From Actinomadura chibensis NBRC 106107 (GTDB lineage Bacteria; Actinomycetota; Actinomycetes; Streptosporangiales; Streptosporangiaceae): a DNA stretch of 64,000 nt. Position 1 is the first letter of the stretch. Each line of letters opens with the position of its first letter. Below, one piece after another: positions 43,846-54,141 of this stretch. Position numbers and translations under genes: made by a program. The notes beneath the pieces are model-generated. The model ran no database searches and was not told where the DNA came from. It worked only from the letters and a program-made list of their open reading frames with translations. The stretch covers positions 1-64,000 of the forward strand of contig NZ_BCQP01000035.1 in NCBI RefSeq assembly GCF_001552135.1. The letters are read 5' to 3'.

Positions 43846-44037
43846 ATGGGTTTTTTGTGTGCGCACTGATGTAAGCCGCCACCCTACCATCCTTCCACGC
43901 GTCGTGCGCGATCTTTCCGGGCCGCCCAGAAGATCTTCTTTGTTGCGGCGGACGTCATCCGCGCGGTGCTCCGAGGTCACGGTCCTTGGTGAGGATTCCG
44001 GCGTTGCATGCCGGATTTCTCCGAAAGGTCGCGACAC

Positions 44038-45732
44038 ATGGCCGACTCCCTGGCCGCACCCCCACGTCCGCTCGACCGGCGCTCCTTCCTCGTCACCGGC
44101 GGTCTCGCCACCGCCGTCGCCGTGGCCGGCGTCCCCGGCGCCGCGCAGGCCGCCGCCCCCCGTTCCCGCGCCCTGCCCGGCGATCCGTTCACCCTCGGCG
44201 TCGCGTCCGGCGACCCCGACCCCGGCGGCTTCGTCCTCTGGACGAGGCTCGCGCCGAACCCGCTCGCCGAGGACGGCCGCGGCGGCATGCCGTCCCGGCC
44301 GATCCCCGTCGCCTGGGAGGTCGCGTCCGACGAGCGCTTCCGGCGCGTCGAGCGGCGCGGCACCGCCACCGCGCGGCCCCAGTCCGCGCACTCCGTCCAC
44401 GTCGAGCTGAACGGCCTGCGGCCGGGCGGCGACTACTGGTACCGCTTCCGCGCCGGAAAGTACGTCTCCCCGGTCGGGCGCACCCGGACCGCTCCACACC
44501 CCGCCGCCTTCGGGCCCGCGCTCGCCATGGCGTTCGTGTCGTGCTCCCAGTTCGAGCACGGCTACTTCACCGCCTACCGGCGGCTCGCCGAGCAGCACCC
44601 CGACCTGATCCTGCACCTGGGCGACTACCAGTACGAGTACAAGAAGGGCGTCTACACGATCCCGGGCGGCAACGTCCGCGACCACGAGGGCCCCGAGACC
44701 GTCACGCTGGCGGACTACCGGCTCCGCCACGCCCAGTACAAGACCGACCGCGACCTCCAGGCCGCGCACCAGGTGGCGCCGTGGCTCGTCGTCTTCGACG
44801 ACCACGAGGTGGAGAACAACTGGGCCGGCGGCGTGCCCGAGGAGGGGTCCGACACCCCGTCCCCGGCGGCGTTCCGCGCCCGCCGGGCCGCCGCGTTCCA
44901 GGCGTACTACGAGAACATGCCGCTGCGCCGGTCCTCCATCCCGGACGGCCCCGACATCCAGGTGTACCGGCGCGTCCAGTGGGGGCGGCTCGCGACCTTC
45001 CACATGCTCGACACCCGCCAGTTCCGCGACGACCAGGCGTGCGGCGACGGCTACAAGGACTGCCCCGCCGCGCTCGACCCGAAGCGCTCCATCACCGGTG
45101 ACAGGCAGGAGAAGTGGCTGCTGGACGGCTTCCGCCGCTCCACCGCCCGCTGGGACGTCCTCGGCCAGCAGGTGTTCTTCGCGCAGCGCGACAACACCGC
45201 CGGGCCGGTCAAGAAGACCTCGATGGACTCCTGGGACGGCTACGTCGCGTCCCGCGACCGGATCACCAAGGGCTGGCTGGACGCGAAGGTCCGCAACCCG
45301 GTCGTGCTCACCGGCGACGTCCACGCCCACTGGGCGAGCGACCTCAAGGCCGACTACGACGACCCCGGCTCGAAGACGGTCGGGTCCGAGCTGGTCGCCA
45401 CGTCCATCACCAGCACCGGCGACGGCGCGGACTCCAACCCGGCCGACCACCCCTACCTGAAGATCAACCCGCATCTGCGGTTCTACAACAACCAGCGCGG
45501 CTACGTCCTGACGAAGATCGGCAAGGACGAGTTCAGGGCCGACTTCACGACGGTGCCGACCGTGCGGACGCCGGGCGCGAAGGCGTCGGTCAAGGCCACG
45601 TTCGTCATCGAGGACCGCGTGCCGGGCGTCAAGCAGACCTACCTCCGCCCCTACCAGTCGGCCAAGGCGTCGGCGCGATCGGAGCGGGATCTAATCCGCC
45701 AGACCGTGGAGAACGAGACCGAGCGGCCCTGA
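44038..45732 (+). CDS. phoD: Alkaline phosphatase D
   Basis: A 564-residue Tat-exported phosphodiesterase/phosphatase. The signal D-R-R-S-F-L-V-T-G-G-L-A-T-A ends near A-Q-A-A. An N-terminal beta domain with G-V-A-S-G-D-P-D-P-G-G-F-V-L-W-T-R-L precedes the metallophosphatase domain. The latter has S-C-S-Q-F-E-H-G-Y, H-L-G-D-Y-Q-Y-E-Y, F-D-D-H-E-V-E-N-N-W, and T-G-D-V-H-A-H-W near the C terminus, the PhoD metal ligands (Ca/Fe). It hydrolyses phosphate mono- or diesters outside the cell. The ATG at 44038 is better placed than one at 44008. I see no clear PHO box upstream. Confidence 0.93.
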   Translation: MADSLAAPPRPLDRRSFLVTGGLATAVAVAGVPGAAQAAAPRSRALPGDPFTLGVASGDPDPGGFVLWTRLAPNPLAEDGRGGMPSRPIPVAWEVASDERFRRVERRGTATARPQSAHSVHVELNGLRPGGDYWYRFRAGKYVSPVGRTRTAPHPAAFGPALAMAFVSCSQFEHGYFTAYRRLAEQHPDLILHLGDYQYEYKKGVYTIPGGNVRDHEGPETVTLADYRLRHAQYKTDRDLQAAHQVAPWLVVFDDHEVENNWAGGVPEEGSDTPSPAAFRARRAAAFQAYYENMPLRRSSIPDGPDIQVYRRVQWGRLATFHMLDTRQFRDDQACGDGYKDCPAALDPKRSITGDRQEKWLLDGFRRSTARWDVLGQQVFFAQRDNTAGPVKKTSMDSWDGYVASRDRITKGWLDAKVRNPVVLTGDVHAHWASDLKADYDDPGSKTVGSELVATSITSTGDGADSNPADHPYLKINPHLRFYNNQRGYVLTKIGKDEFRADFTTVPTVRTPGAKASVKATFVIEDRVPGVKQTYLRPYQSAKASARSERDLIRQTVENETERP

Positions 45733-45744
45733 CCGCCGCGCGGC

Positions 45745-45769
45745 GGGGTCCGGCGCGGAGCCGGACCCC
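45745..45769. terminator. Bidirectional terminator hairpin
   Basis: GGGGTCCGGC and GCCGGACCCC form a perfect 10-bp stem with a 5-base loop between the convergent phoD and DNA ligase genes. Confidence 0.8.
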
Positions 45770-45783
45770 GTCACGCGCCGCCG

Positions 45784-46875
45784 TCAGCGGTCGGCGCGCG
45801 CGTTCGTCGCCCCGCCGGACAGGATGTCGCCCAGGTCGTAGGCGACCGGCACCTCAAGCTGCTCGTACGTGCACGACTCCGGCGTCCGGTCGGGCCGCCA
45901 GTTCCGGAAGCGGGCGGTGTGCCGGATGCGGTCGCCCTCCATCCCCTCGTAGGCCACCTCGACGACCAGCTCGGGACGCAGCGGCACCCAGCTCAGGTCC
46001 TTCTTGCCCGTCCAGCGGGAGACGGCCCCGGGCATGCGGTCGACGGTGGCCTCGCTCTGGCTCGCCCACTCCGACCACGGATGCTCGGCGAGGTTCTCCA
46101 GCCGGTAGGGCTGCAACTCGTCGACCAACTCGGCGCGGCGCTTCATCGTGAACGACGCCGCCACCCCGACGTGCTGGAGCTTGCCCTCGGAGTTGTAGAG
46201 GCCGAGCAGGAGCGACCCCACGATCGGCCCGGACTTGTGCCAGCGGAACCCCGCCACCACGCAGTCGGCCGTCCGCTCGTGCTTCACCTTGAACAGCACC
46301 CGCTTGTCGGGCTCGTAGACGGTGTCGCGCGGCTTGGCGATGACGCCGTCCAGCCCGGCGCCCTCGAACTCGTCGAACCAGCGCAGCGCCAGCTCGTAGG
46401 AGTCGGACGCGGGCGTCACGTGGATCGGCGCCTTCGCCCCGGCGAGCGTCTCGACCAGCCGCGCCCGGCGCTCCCCGAGCGGCACCTCAAGCAGCGACTC
46501 GTCGCCGAGGGCGAGCAGGTCGAACGCCACGAACGAGGCGGGCGTCTCCTCCGCCAGGAGCTTGACCCGGGACGCGGCCGGGTGGATGCGCTGCTGGAGG
46601 GCGTCGAAGTCGAGGCGCGTCCCCCGCGGCAGGACGATCTCGCCGTCCACGACGCACCGCTGCGGCAGCTCGCGCCTGGCCGCCTCGACCAGCTCGGGGA
46701 AGTACCGGGTGAGCGGCTTCTCGCCCCGGCTGGACAGCTCCACCTCGTCGCCGTCGCGGAACACGATGCAGCGGAAGCCGTCCCATTTCGGCTCGTAGAG
46801 CAGGTCGCCCTTGGGCATGGTCTTGACCGCCTTGGCCAGCATCGGCGGCAGCGGCGGGCTGATCGGCAGGTCCAT
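45784..46875 (-). CDS. ATP-dependent DNA ligase (LigC/LigD ligase-domain type)
   Basis: A 363-residue ligase. The adenylation Lys is in E-P-K-W-D-G-F-R-C near residue 30. S-R-G-E-K-P, V-V-D-G-E-I-V-L, F-V-A-F-D-L-L-A, D-G-V-I-A-K and L-F-K-V-K-H follow as motifs III to V. A C-terminal OB-fold domain ends with V-A-Y-E-G-M-E-G-D-R-I-R-H-T. It seals nicks or breaks using ATP and is separate from the essential NAD-dependent ligase. With the stand-alone polymerase 12 kb away it could form a split end-joining set, but Ku is not in the window. ATG at 46875 is divergent from a RibD-C gene, 75 bases away. Confidence 0.92.
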   Translation of the reverse strand: MDLPISPPLPPMLAKAVKTMPKGDLLYEPKWDGFRCIVFRDGDEVELSSRGEKPLTRYFPELVEAARRELPQRCVVDGEIVLPRGTRLDFDALQQRIHPAASRVKLLAEETPASFVAFDLLALGDESLLEVPLGERRARLVETLAGAKAPIHVTPASDSYELALRWFDEFEGAGLDGVIAKPRDTVYEPDKRVLFKVKHERTADCVVAGFRWHKSGPIVGSLLLGLYNSEGKLQHVGVAASFTMKRRAELVDELQPYRLENLAEHPWSEWASQSEATVDRMPGAVSRWTGKKDLSWVPLRPELVVEVAYEGMEGDRIRHTARFRNWRPDRTPESCTYEQLEVPVAYDLGDILSGGATNARADR

Positions 46876-46950
46876 GCCCCTATAGTGCGCCCTGCCACCG
46901 ACAGTCCGGGACGGCGGGTCACCGCGAATCCGTCCGATAACCTGCAGGTC

Positions 46951-47652
46951 ATGCGCCGTCTGCTGCCCGAACCCGCCGCCGGCGGCGTCGACCCGTACGT
47001 CGCCTACGGCGACGCGCCGGGCCTGCGGCTCGGCATGGTGATGAGCGCGGACGGCTCCGCCACCGACGCCGAGGGCTGGACGGACGGCCTCGGCGGCGCC
47101 GCCGACCTCCGCGTCTTCCGCACCCTGCGCGCCCTCGCCGACGCGATCCTCGTCGGGGCCGGGACGGTCCGGACCGGGCGCCTCGGCCCCGCCCGCCTGC
47201 GCCCCGATCTCCGCGCGCGGCGCGGCGGCCCGCCCGCGCCGATCGTCGTCGTCAGCCGCGCCCTCGATCTCGACTGGACGCTCCCGCTGTTCACCGAGGC
47301 GGAGACGCCGACCATCGTCGTCACCACGCGCGCCGCCCGGCGGAAGGTGCCGGACGGCGTCCAGGTGGTCGTCGCGGGCGAGGACGACCTCGACCTGCCC
47401 GCCGCCGTCCGGGCCCTCCGCGAGGACCTCGGCCTCGCGCGGCTGCTCTGCGAGGGCGGCCCGGCGCTGGCGTCCGCGCTGATCAGGGCGTCGCTCGTCG
47501 ACGAGCTGTGCCTCAACATCGCGCCGACGCTGCTCGGCACCGCCCGCCACACCCGCCTCCTGGACGGCCTGGACGCCGAGGTCCCGCTCGACCCCGCCGC
47601 CCTCTACCTGGACGAGGGCGTGCTGTTCGTCCGCTACCGCCTGCGCGTGTAG
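46951..47652 (+). CDS. RibD C-terminal-domain reductase (pyrimidine reductase family), copy 1
   Basis: A 233-residue protein of the RibD-C/dihydrofolate-reductase fold family. M-V-M-S-A-D-G-S-A-T and D-A-I-L-V-G-A-G-T-V-R-T are the NADPH/substrate motifs, and L-L-C-E-G-G-P-A-L is the usual late motif. The RibD-C group reduces the ribosylamino-pyrimidine in riboflavin synthesis, but stand-alone copies often have unknown substrates. There is no deaminase domain. The ATG at 46951 follows an A/T-containing TAACCT hexamer closely, so the message may be leaderless. Its 3' end overlaps that of a convergent paralogue by 19 bases. Confidence 0.85.
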   Translation: MRRLLPEPAAGGVDPYVAYGDAPGLRLGMVMSADGSATDAEGWTDGLGGAADLRVFRTLRALADAILVGAGTVRTGRLGPARLRPDLRARRGGPPAPIVVVSRALDLDWTLPLFTEAETPTIVVTTRAARRKVPDGVQVVVAGEDDLDLPAAVRALREDLGLARLLCEGGPALASALIRASLVDELCLNIAPTLLGTARHTRLLDGLDAEVPLDPAALYLDEGVLFVRYRLRV

Positions 47653-48359
47653 CGCAGGAAGAGGAAGTCGTCGTCGCGGAGCGCGCCGGCGAGGGACAGC
47701 TCCGCCGGGACGGGCACCGGCGGCCCGTTCAGGATCCGCGTCGGGTCGCCGCCGAGGAGCTGCGGGCTCAGGGTGAGGCACAGCTCGTCCAGCAGGCCGA
47801 CCGCCACCATCTGCGCGAGGACGCTCGGACCGCCCTCGCACAGGAGGCGCCGGTGGCCGCGCTCGGCGAGCGCGCGGACGGCGCCCTGGAAGTCGAGCAA
47901 CGGCTCCCCGGCGACGATCACGTCGGCGCGCTCGCGCGCCGCCTTCAGCCGCGCCGGGTCGGCGGACGCGGCCGTCAGCACGATCGTCCGCGCGTCCTCC
48001 CTCGCCTCGGTGAAGACGGGCGCGTCGAAGTCCAGGTCGAGGGACCGCGAGACGATCGCCAGCGGCGGGACGGGCGTGCGCCCGTCCCGGACGCCGCCCC
48101 AGTCGTCGGTCGGCCGCACCGGGCCGTAGCCCTCGGCGCGGACCGTCTCGGCGCCGACGATCACGACGTCGGCGAGGCCGCGCAGCAGCAGGAACAGGCG
48201 CCGGTCGGCGGGCCCGCCGAGGCCCGCGCTGCGCTCGTCGCGCTGCGCCGCGCCGTCGAGGCTCGCGACCATGTTGGCGCGCAGCCAGACGCCGTCCGGC
48301 GGGTAGGCGTAGCGCTCGGCGAGGTCGACCTCGCCGTCCTCCGCGGTCAGGGCTCGCAT
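47634..48359 (-). CDS. RibD C-terminal-domain reductase (pyrimidine reductase family), copy 2
   Basis: A 241-residue paralogue of the gene it faces. Matching motifs are R-A-N-M-V-A-S-L-D-G-A-A, G-L-G-G-P-A-D-R-R-L-F, D-V-V-I-V-G-A-E-T-V-R-A and L-L-C-E-G-G-P-S-V. The two proteins end in the same way (F-L-R-Y-T-R-R-R here, F-V-R-Y-R-L-R-V in copy 1), and their last codons overlap antisense. The M-V-A-S-L-D-G form is closer to canonical RibD-C. The role may be a riboflavin- or folate-like reduction; a specific pathway is not indicated by neighbours. ATG at 48359. Confidence 0.85.
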   Translation of the reverse strand: MRALTAEDGEVDLAERYAYPPDGVWLRANMVASLDGAAQRDERSAGLGGPADRRLFLLLRGLADVVIVGAETVRAEGYGPVRPTDDWGGVRDGRTPVPPLAIVSRSLDLDFDAPVFTEAREDARTIVLTAASADPARLKAARERADVIVAGEPLLDFQGAVRALAERGHRRLLCEGGPSVLAQMVAVGLLDELCLTLSPQLLGGDPTRILNGPPVPVPAELSLAGALRDDDFLFLRYTRRR

Positions 48360-48518
48360 GGGAGACCAAGCTACTGCACGGCCGCGAACGGCCCCCGGAC
48401 CGGCCGCCGCGGTGACGGTCCGTACGGCAATCTGTACGAATCCGTCATGGCGGGGCCGCAGTCGGGCGACACTGGGGCGGGGGACGGGGATGAAAATTGC
48501 AGTGAAAGGAGCGGGGGG

Positions 48519-48920
48519 TTGAAATTCGCCGCTTTGGCCGCGTGGGTGGTCGCCGCCGTCGCGGGCGCCTACCTGCTGGTCGGCTGGCTGGCGCACGAGG
48601 GGCGGGCGACGAAGGTGACGCGGTACCCGGTCGCCGTCATGGCGGGCCATCCGCTGTCGGCGGTGGCCGGGCTCGGGGTCTGGGTCGGCTACCTGCTCAC
48701 CGGGCGCGCCGAGTACGCGTGGGCCGCGTTCGCGGCCCTGATGGTCGTCTTCTTCCAGGGGGTCATGCTGTTCACCCGGTGGCTCGTCGGCGGCGGGGGC
48801 CGCCACGCGCGCGGGGCCGAGCGGTCGTTCCCGACGGCCGCGGTCGTCGTCCACGGGGGAGTGGCCGTGATGACGTTCGTCCTGGTGTTCCTCACCGCGA
48901 TGGAGGTGACCCGCCCGTAG
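48519..48920 (+). CDS. Four-helix membrane protein of unknown function
   Basis: A 133-residue protein with four hydrophobic segments, at about residues 3-22, 44-60, 63-84 and 105-128, and short loops. The helix 3-4 loop is Gly/Arg-rich (G-G-G-G-R-H-A-R-G-A). It has no signal peptide beyond the first helix. TTG at 48519 is preceded by AAAGGAG at ideal distance and starts exactly at the first helix; an ATG at 48447 would add 24 polar residues and has no such site. I do not recognise the family. It is convergent with glgX. Confidence 0.6.
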   Translation: MKFAALAAWVVAAVAGAYLLVGWLAHEGRATKVTRYPVAVMAGHPLSAVAGLGVWVGYLLTGRAEYAWAAFAALMVVFFQGVMLFTRWLVGGGGRHARGAERSFPTAAVVVHGGVAVMTFVLVFLTAMEVTRP

Positions 48921-48942
48921 AGACCCGCGCCCAGAAGATCGC

Positions 48943-51033
<2,091 letters not shown>

Positions 51034-51129
51034 GCGCTCCACTCCTCGGCCGGTACGTCCTGGCTTGACGATTCTGGCCTACCCGGCGCCGCCCGCGCGG
51101 CACGGCCCGCCACGCGAGTGTCACGAGTG

Positions 51130-51708
51130 TCACCCTCGGTGGGGGAGGCGCCAGACGTCCTCGCCGTCGCCGGTGGTCGCGCCGGTGGCGCGCAGCCCGA
51201 TCCGGGCCGCGACGGCCGCGGACGGGCGGTTGTCCGGGTGGACGGTCGCGACGACGTCCCGCACGCCGTGCGCGACCAGCCAGTCCACCAGCGCGCGGGC
51301 GGCCTCGGTCGCGAACCCGAACCCCTGGTAGGGCATCCCGATCACCCAGGCGACGGACGCGACGGGGCGCGGCGGCCCCGGCGTGACGGTCGACCCGGCG
51401 GACGGCGGCGCCACCGCGAACCCGGGCGGCGCGGCGGCGACGGTCGCCTGCACGTAGCCGATCGCCTGGCCGTCCCGGACCCGGCGGACGGCCCAGTTCA
51501 GCCAGCCCTCCTGGTGGAACGGCGCCGGGCCCGCGACGAGCCGGGCGTAGCGGGCGCGCAGCTCGGGCAGGGTGAGCGGCTCGCCGCCGGTGTAGCGGTG
51601 CAGCCGCCGGTCGGCGAGGACCGGTGCCAGCTCGTCGGCGTGCTGGACCGCCAGCGGCTCCAGGACGAGGCGCCGGGTCCGGATGGTCTCGGCGAGCGGC
51701 CCGTACAC
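51130..51708 (-). CDS. GNAT-family N-acetyltransferase
   Basis: A 192-residue RimJ/RimL-like acetyltransferase. The start E-T-I-R-T-R-R-L-V-L-E-P-L is typical. The acetyl-CoA site appears as V-I-G-M-P-Y-Q-G-F-G-F-A-T-E-A, with V-V-A-T-V-H-P-D-N-R-P-S behind it. A Gly/Pro-rich insertion of about 20 residues lies between the central strands, which is unusual. GTG at 51708 is the only start near the conserved region. Substrate unknown. It shares the strand with the DUF4262 gene 50 bases upstream and may be cotranscribed. Confidence 0.8.
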   Translation of the reverse strand: MYGPLAETIRTRRLVLEPLAVQHADELAPVLADRRLHRYTGGEPLTLPELRARYARLVAGPAPFHQEGWLNWAVRRVRDGQAIGYVQATVAAAPPGFAVAPPSAGSTVTPGPPRPVASVAWVIGMPYQGFGFATEAARALVDWLVAHGVRDVVATVHPDNRPSAAVAARIGLRATGATTGDGEDVWRLPHRG

Positions 51709-51758
51709 CCCGCCGATCGTATGTCCCGGCGACGGGAGGGTCCCGGTGGAAGCGCCGG

Positions 51759-52307
51759 TCAGAGCCGCCGCGTCCACGCCCCGGCGGGGTGCTGGCTCGG
51801 GCTGAGCCACAGCCACGGCTGGGAGTGGCGGAAGGTCAGGTCGGTGCCCGGCTGCCACGGGTACAGCCCCTCCGGGTTCGGCCAGACGACCTGGAGCATC
51901 GGCAGCGGCGGGCGCCGGTAGAACGCGACGGCCCCGCCGAACAGCCCGTCGTACCAGCGCGGGTCGACCTCCCGGAACGCGGCGGGCTGGCCGCGGACGA
52001 CGCCGTCGCGGCGCTCGCCGTCGGCCGGGGCGCGCCCCTCGGCGGCGTGCCGGCCGAGCGCGTTCAGCGACTCCTCCATCTCGTACACGTCGCCGCCGCA
52101 CATGGCGAGCTCGGGCGCGCGGTGGCTGTGCCACAGCCCGATCGTGTACGCCCAGCCGGGCCCGGCGTCGTCGGCCGGGACGAGGACGACGCTCCACCCG
52201 TACTCGGTGATGTGCACGATCGTGCGGAGCTGGAAGTTGTCCAGCTTGTCGCGGTCGCCGTAGTCGCGGCAGATCACGCACGTGCAGGGGGAACGGCCCT
52301 CGGACAT
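51759..52307 (-). CDS. DUF4262 domain protein
   Basis: A 182-residue protein of a family of unknown function. The N-terminal C-x2-C-x2-C-like C-T-C-V-I-C may bind a metal. The DUF4262 core has H-I-T-E-Y-G-W-S-V-V-L-V-P, P-G-W-A-Y-T-I-G-L-W-H and P-E-L-A-M-C-G, and the C-terminal part has Y-D-G-L-F-G-G-A-V-A-F-Y and L-Q-V-V-W-P-N. ATG at 52307 was chosen because upstream codons are not conserved-looking. It is divergent from the first methyltransferase gene; the A/T-richer region between should hold both promoters. Confidence 0.8.
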   Translation of the reverse strand: MSEGRSPCTCVICRDYGDRDKLDNFQLRTIVHITEYGWSVVLVPADDAGPGWAYTIGLWHSHRAPELAMCGGDVYEMEESLNALGRHAAEGRAPADGERRDGVVRGQPAAFREVDPRWYDGLFGGAVAFYRRPPLPMLQVVWPNPEGLYPWQPGTDLTFRHSQPWLWLSPSQHPAGAWTRRL

Positions 52308-52419
52308 GACCTTGAGTTTACGATCTATCGACCCTCGGTATCGCTGCGAGCCGGTGTCCGGAATGATTGGGCCGGCCGGGAGATCGGCCCGGCCCCACCC
52401 CGCGCGAGGAAGGCCCGCC

Positions 52420-53211
52420 ATGGCCGACGCTGTCGAGCCCGACGCCGTCCAGTCCGAGATCCCGCACGCGGCGCGGATCTGGAACTACTGGATGGGCGGC
52501 AAGGACAACTACGAGTCCGACCGGGCCGCGGGGGACTCCGTCGCCGCCGTGTACCCGGAGATCGTCACGATGGCGCGGGAGTCGCGGCGGTTCCTGATCC
52601 GCGCGGTGACCTACCTCGCCGACGAGTGCGGCGTCCGCCAGTTCATCGACGTCGGCACGGGCCTGCCGACGATGGAGAACACCCACGAGGTCGCGCAGCA
52701 CGTGGCGCCCGAGTCCCGGATCGTTTACGTCGACAACGACCCGATGGTGCTGGTGCACGCCCGCGCGCTGCTCGGCAACACGACGCCGGAGGGCGTGACC
52801 ACCTACGTCCACGCCGACTACCACGACCCCGACCTGATCCTCGCGGAGGCGCGCGAGGTCCTCGACTTCGGCGAGCCGGTGGCGGTCATGTTCATGGGGG
52901 TGCTCGGCTACGAGCCCGACCTCGCCGTCGTGCGCGGCATCGTCGGGCGGCTGATGGACGCGGTGCCGTCCGGCAGCCACCTCGTCCTCTGGGACGGGAC
53001 CGACACCGGCTCCGAGGTCGTCGACGGCGCCGAGAAGCTGGTGGAGAGCGGGGGCGTCCCGTACGTGCTGCGCGCCCCCGCGCAGCTCGCCCGATGCTTC
53101 GAGGGGCTGGAGCTGGCGGAGCCGGGGCTCGTCCCGATCACGGGCTGGCGGCCGGACGACGACGCCCCCGCGCCGATCGACGCCTACGGCGCGGTGGGCC
53201 GGAAGAGCTGA
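52420..53211 (+). CDS. DUF574-family SAM-dependent methyltransferase, copy 1
   Basis: A 263-residue protein of the actinobacterial DUF574 (SCO-type) methyltransferase family. The family signature W-N-Y-W-M-G-G-K-D-N-Y is near the N terminus. SAM motif I is F-I-D-V-G-T-G-L-P-T, followed by V-Y-V-D-N-D-P-M-V. The C-terminal G-W-R-P-D-D closes the domain. The substrate of the family is unknown, although these genes are abundant in actinomycetes. ATG at 52420 follows G-A-G-G-A-A-G-G. A tandem paralogue follows after 129 bases and has its own promoter. Confidence 0.9.
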   Translation: MADAVEPDAVQSEIPHAARIWNYWMGGKDNYESDRAAGDSVAAVYPEIVTMARESRRFLIRAVTYLADECGVRQFIDVGTGLPTMENTHEVAQHVAPESRIVYVDNDPMVLVHARALLGNTTPEGVTTYVHADYHDPDLILAEAREVLDFGEPVAVMFMGVLGYEPDLAVVRGIVGRLMDAVPSGSHLVLWDGTDTGSEVVDGAEKLVESGGVPYVLRAPAQLARCFEGLELAEPGLVPITGWRPDDDAPAPIDAYGAVGRKS

Positions 53212-53269
53212 CCGAAACACCGGATATGTCCGGGCGGAAATCGATATATTCTGGATGATCTTGCCAGTG

Positions 53270-53298
53270 TTCACATCCTGTGATCTTCGGGGTAATAC
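53270..53298 (+). promoter_or_regulatory. Predicted promoter of the second methyltransferase/transporter operon
   Basis: TTCACA (53270-53275) and TAATAC (53293-53298) are 17 bases apart, a good housekeeping-type promoter 42 bases before the start codon, in an A/T-richer gap. Confidence 0.55.
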
Positions 53299-53340
53299 GC
53301 TGCGCGTGATCGGCTGCGTCGTCGGCGTGAAGGGGTAGCG

Positions 53341-54141
53341 ATGGACGACGAGGAATTCACCCCGTACACCCCCGACGTGGACACTCCCAACGCGGCGCGG
53401 ATGTACGACTACTACCTCGGCGGAAAGGACAACTACCCGGCCGACCGGGCCGCCGCGGAGAAGATCATGGCGCTCGGCCCGAGCCGGGACATCTGCATCG
53501 CCAACCGGCGGTTCCTCGGCCGCGCCGTCCGGCTCGCCGCGCGGCAGGGCATCACGCAGTTCCTCGACCTCGGCACCGGGCTGCCGACCCAGGACAACGT
53601 GCACGAGGTCGCGAAGCGGGTGGCGCCGGACGCGCGGGTCGTCTACGTCGACAACGACCCTGTGGTGCTCGCGCACGCCCGCGCGCTGCGGGCCATCGAC
53701 GACACCACGACGGTCGTGCGGCAGGACGTCCGCGAGCCGGGGCGGATCCTCGCCCACCGCGAGGTGGAGCGGCTGATCGACTTCTCCCGGCCGGTCGCGG
53801 TGCTGTTCGTGGCGATCCTGCACTGCCTGACCGACGAGGAGGACCCGTGGGGCGTGGTCCGGACGTTCGCCGAGCGGATGGCGCCGGGCAGCCACCTGAT
53901 CGTCTCCCATCTGACCGACGACGCCCATCCGGAGATCGGCGCGGCGGCCAGGGAGGTCTACGACGGCGCGAACGCGCCGCTCATCCACCGCTCCCACGCC
54001 GCGATCTCGCGGTTCTTCGAGGGCTTCGACCTGCTGGAACCGGGGGTCACGGCGGTCAACGAATGGCGTCCGGACGACGAGGAGGACCGGACGCGTCCAG
54101 GCGGCGAATGGTTCTACGTGGGAGTGGGTCGAAAACCATGA
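53341..54141 (+). CDS. DUF574-family SAM-dependent methyltransferase, copy 2
   Basis: A 266-residue paralogue of the preceding gene. The signature is Y-D-Y-Y-L-G-G-K-D-N-Y, SAM motif I is F-L-D-L-G-T-G-L-P-T, and V-Y-V-D-N-D-P-V-V and E-W-R-P-D-D follow. The two copies align along their length but differ in the middle (F-V-A-I-L-H-C-L-T-D-E-E-D here). Its stop overlaps the start of the binding-protein gene of an ABC importer by four bases, so the methyltransferase is translationally coupled to a transporter. The importer's cargo or a downstream metabolite could be its substrate; this is inference. Confidence 0.9.
   Translation: MDDEEFTPYTPDVDTPNAARMYDYYLGGKDNYPADRAAAEKIMALGPSRDICIANRRFLGRAVRLAARQGITQFLDLGTGLPTQDNVHEVAKRVAPDARVVYVDNDPVVLAHARALRAIDDTTTVVRQDVREPGRILAHREVERLIDFSRPVAVLFVAILHCLTDEEDPWGVVRTFAERMAPGSHLIVSHLTDDAHPEIGAAAREVYDGANAPLIHRSHAAISRFFEGFDLLEPGVTAVNEWRPDDEEDRTRPGGEWFYVGVGRKP

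Noticed and set aside
44008..44037. An upstream ATG start for phoD
   Set aside because: It would add ten residues before the Tat signal and is poorly spaced from any ribosome-binding site; ATG 44038 fits better.
43900..44037. A possible PHO box upstream of phoD
   Set aside because: I looked for direct repeats of GTTCACC type and found only weak partial matches with wrong spacing.
41453..44410. A 985-codon open frame on the plus strand
   Set aside because: Mostly antisense to the HelD-like gene and then out of frame within phoD; Gly/Arg/Asp-rich without motifs.
51116..51133. A tandem GAGTGTCAC GAGTGTCAC repeat
   Set aside because: Two 9-base copies at the end of the acetyltransferase gene; too short and too isolated to assign a function.
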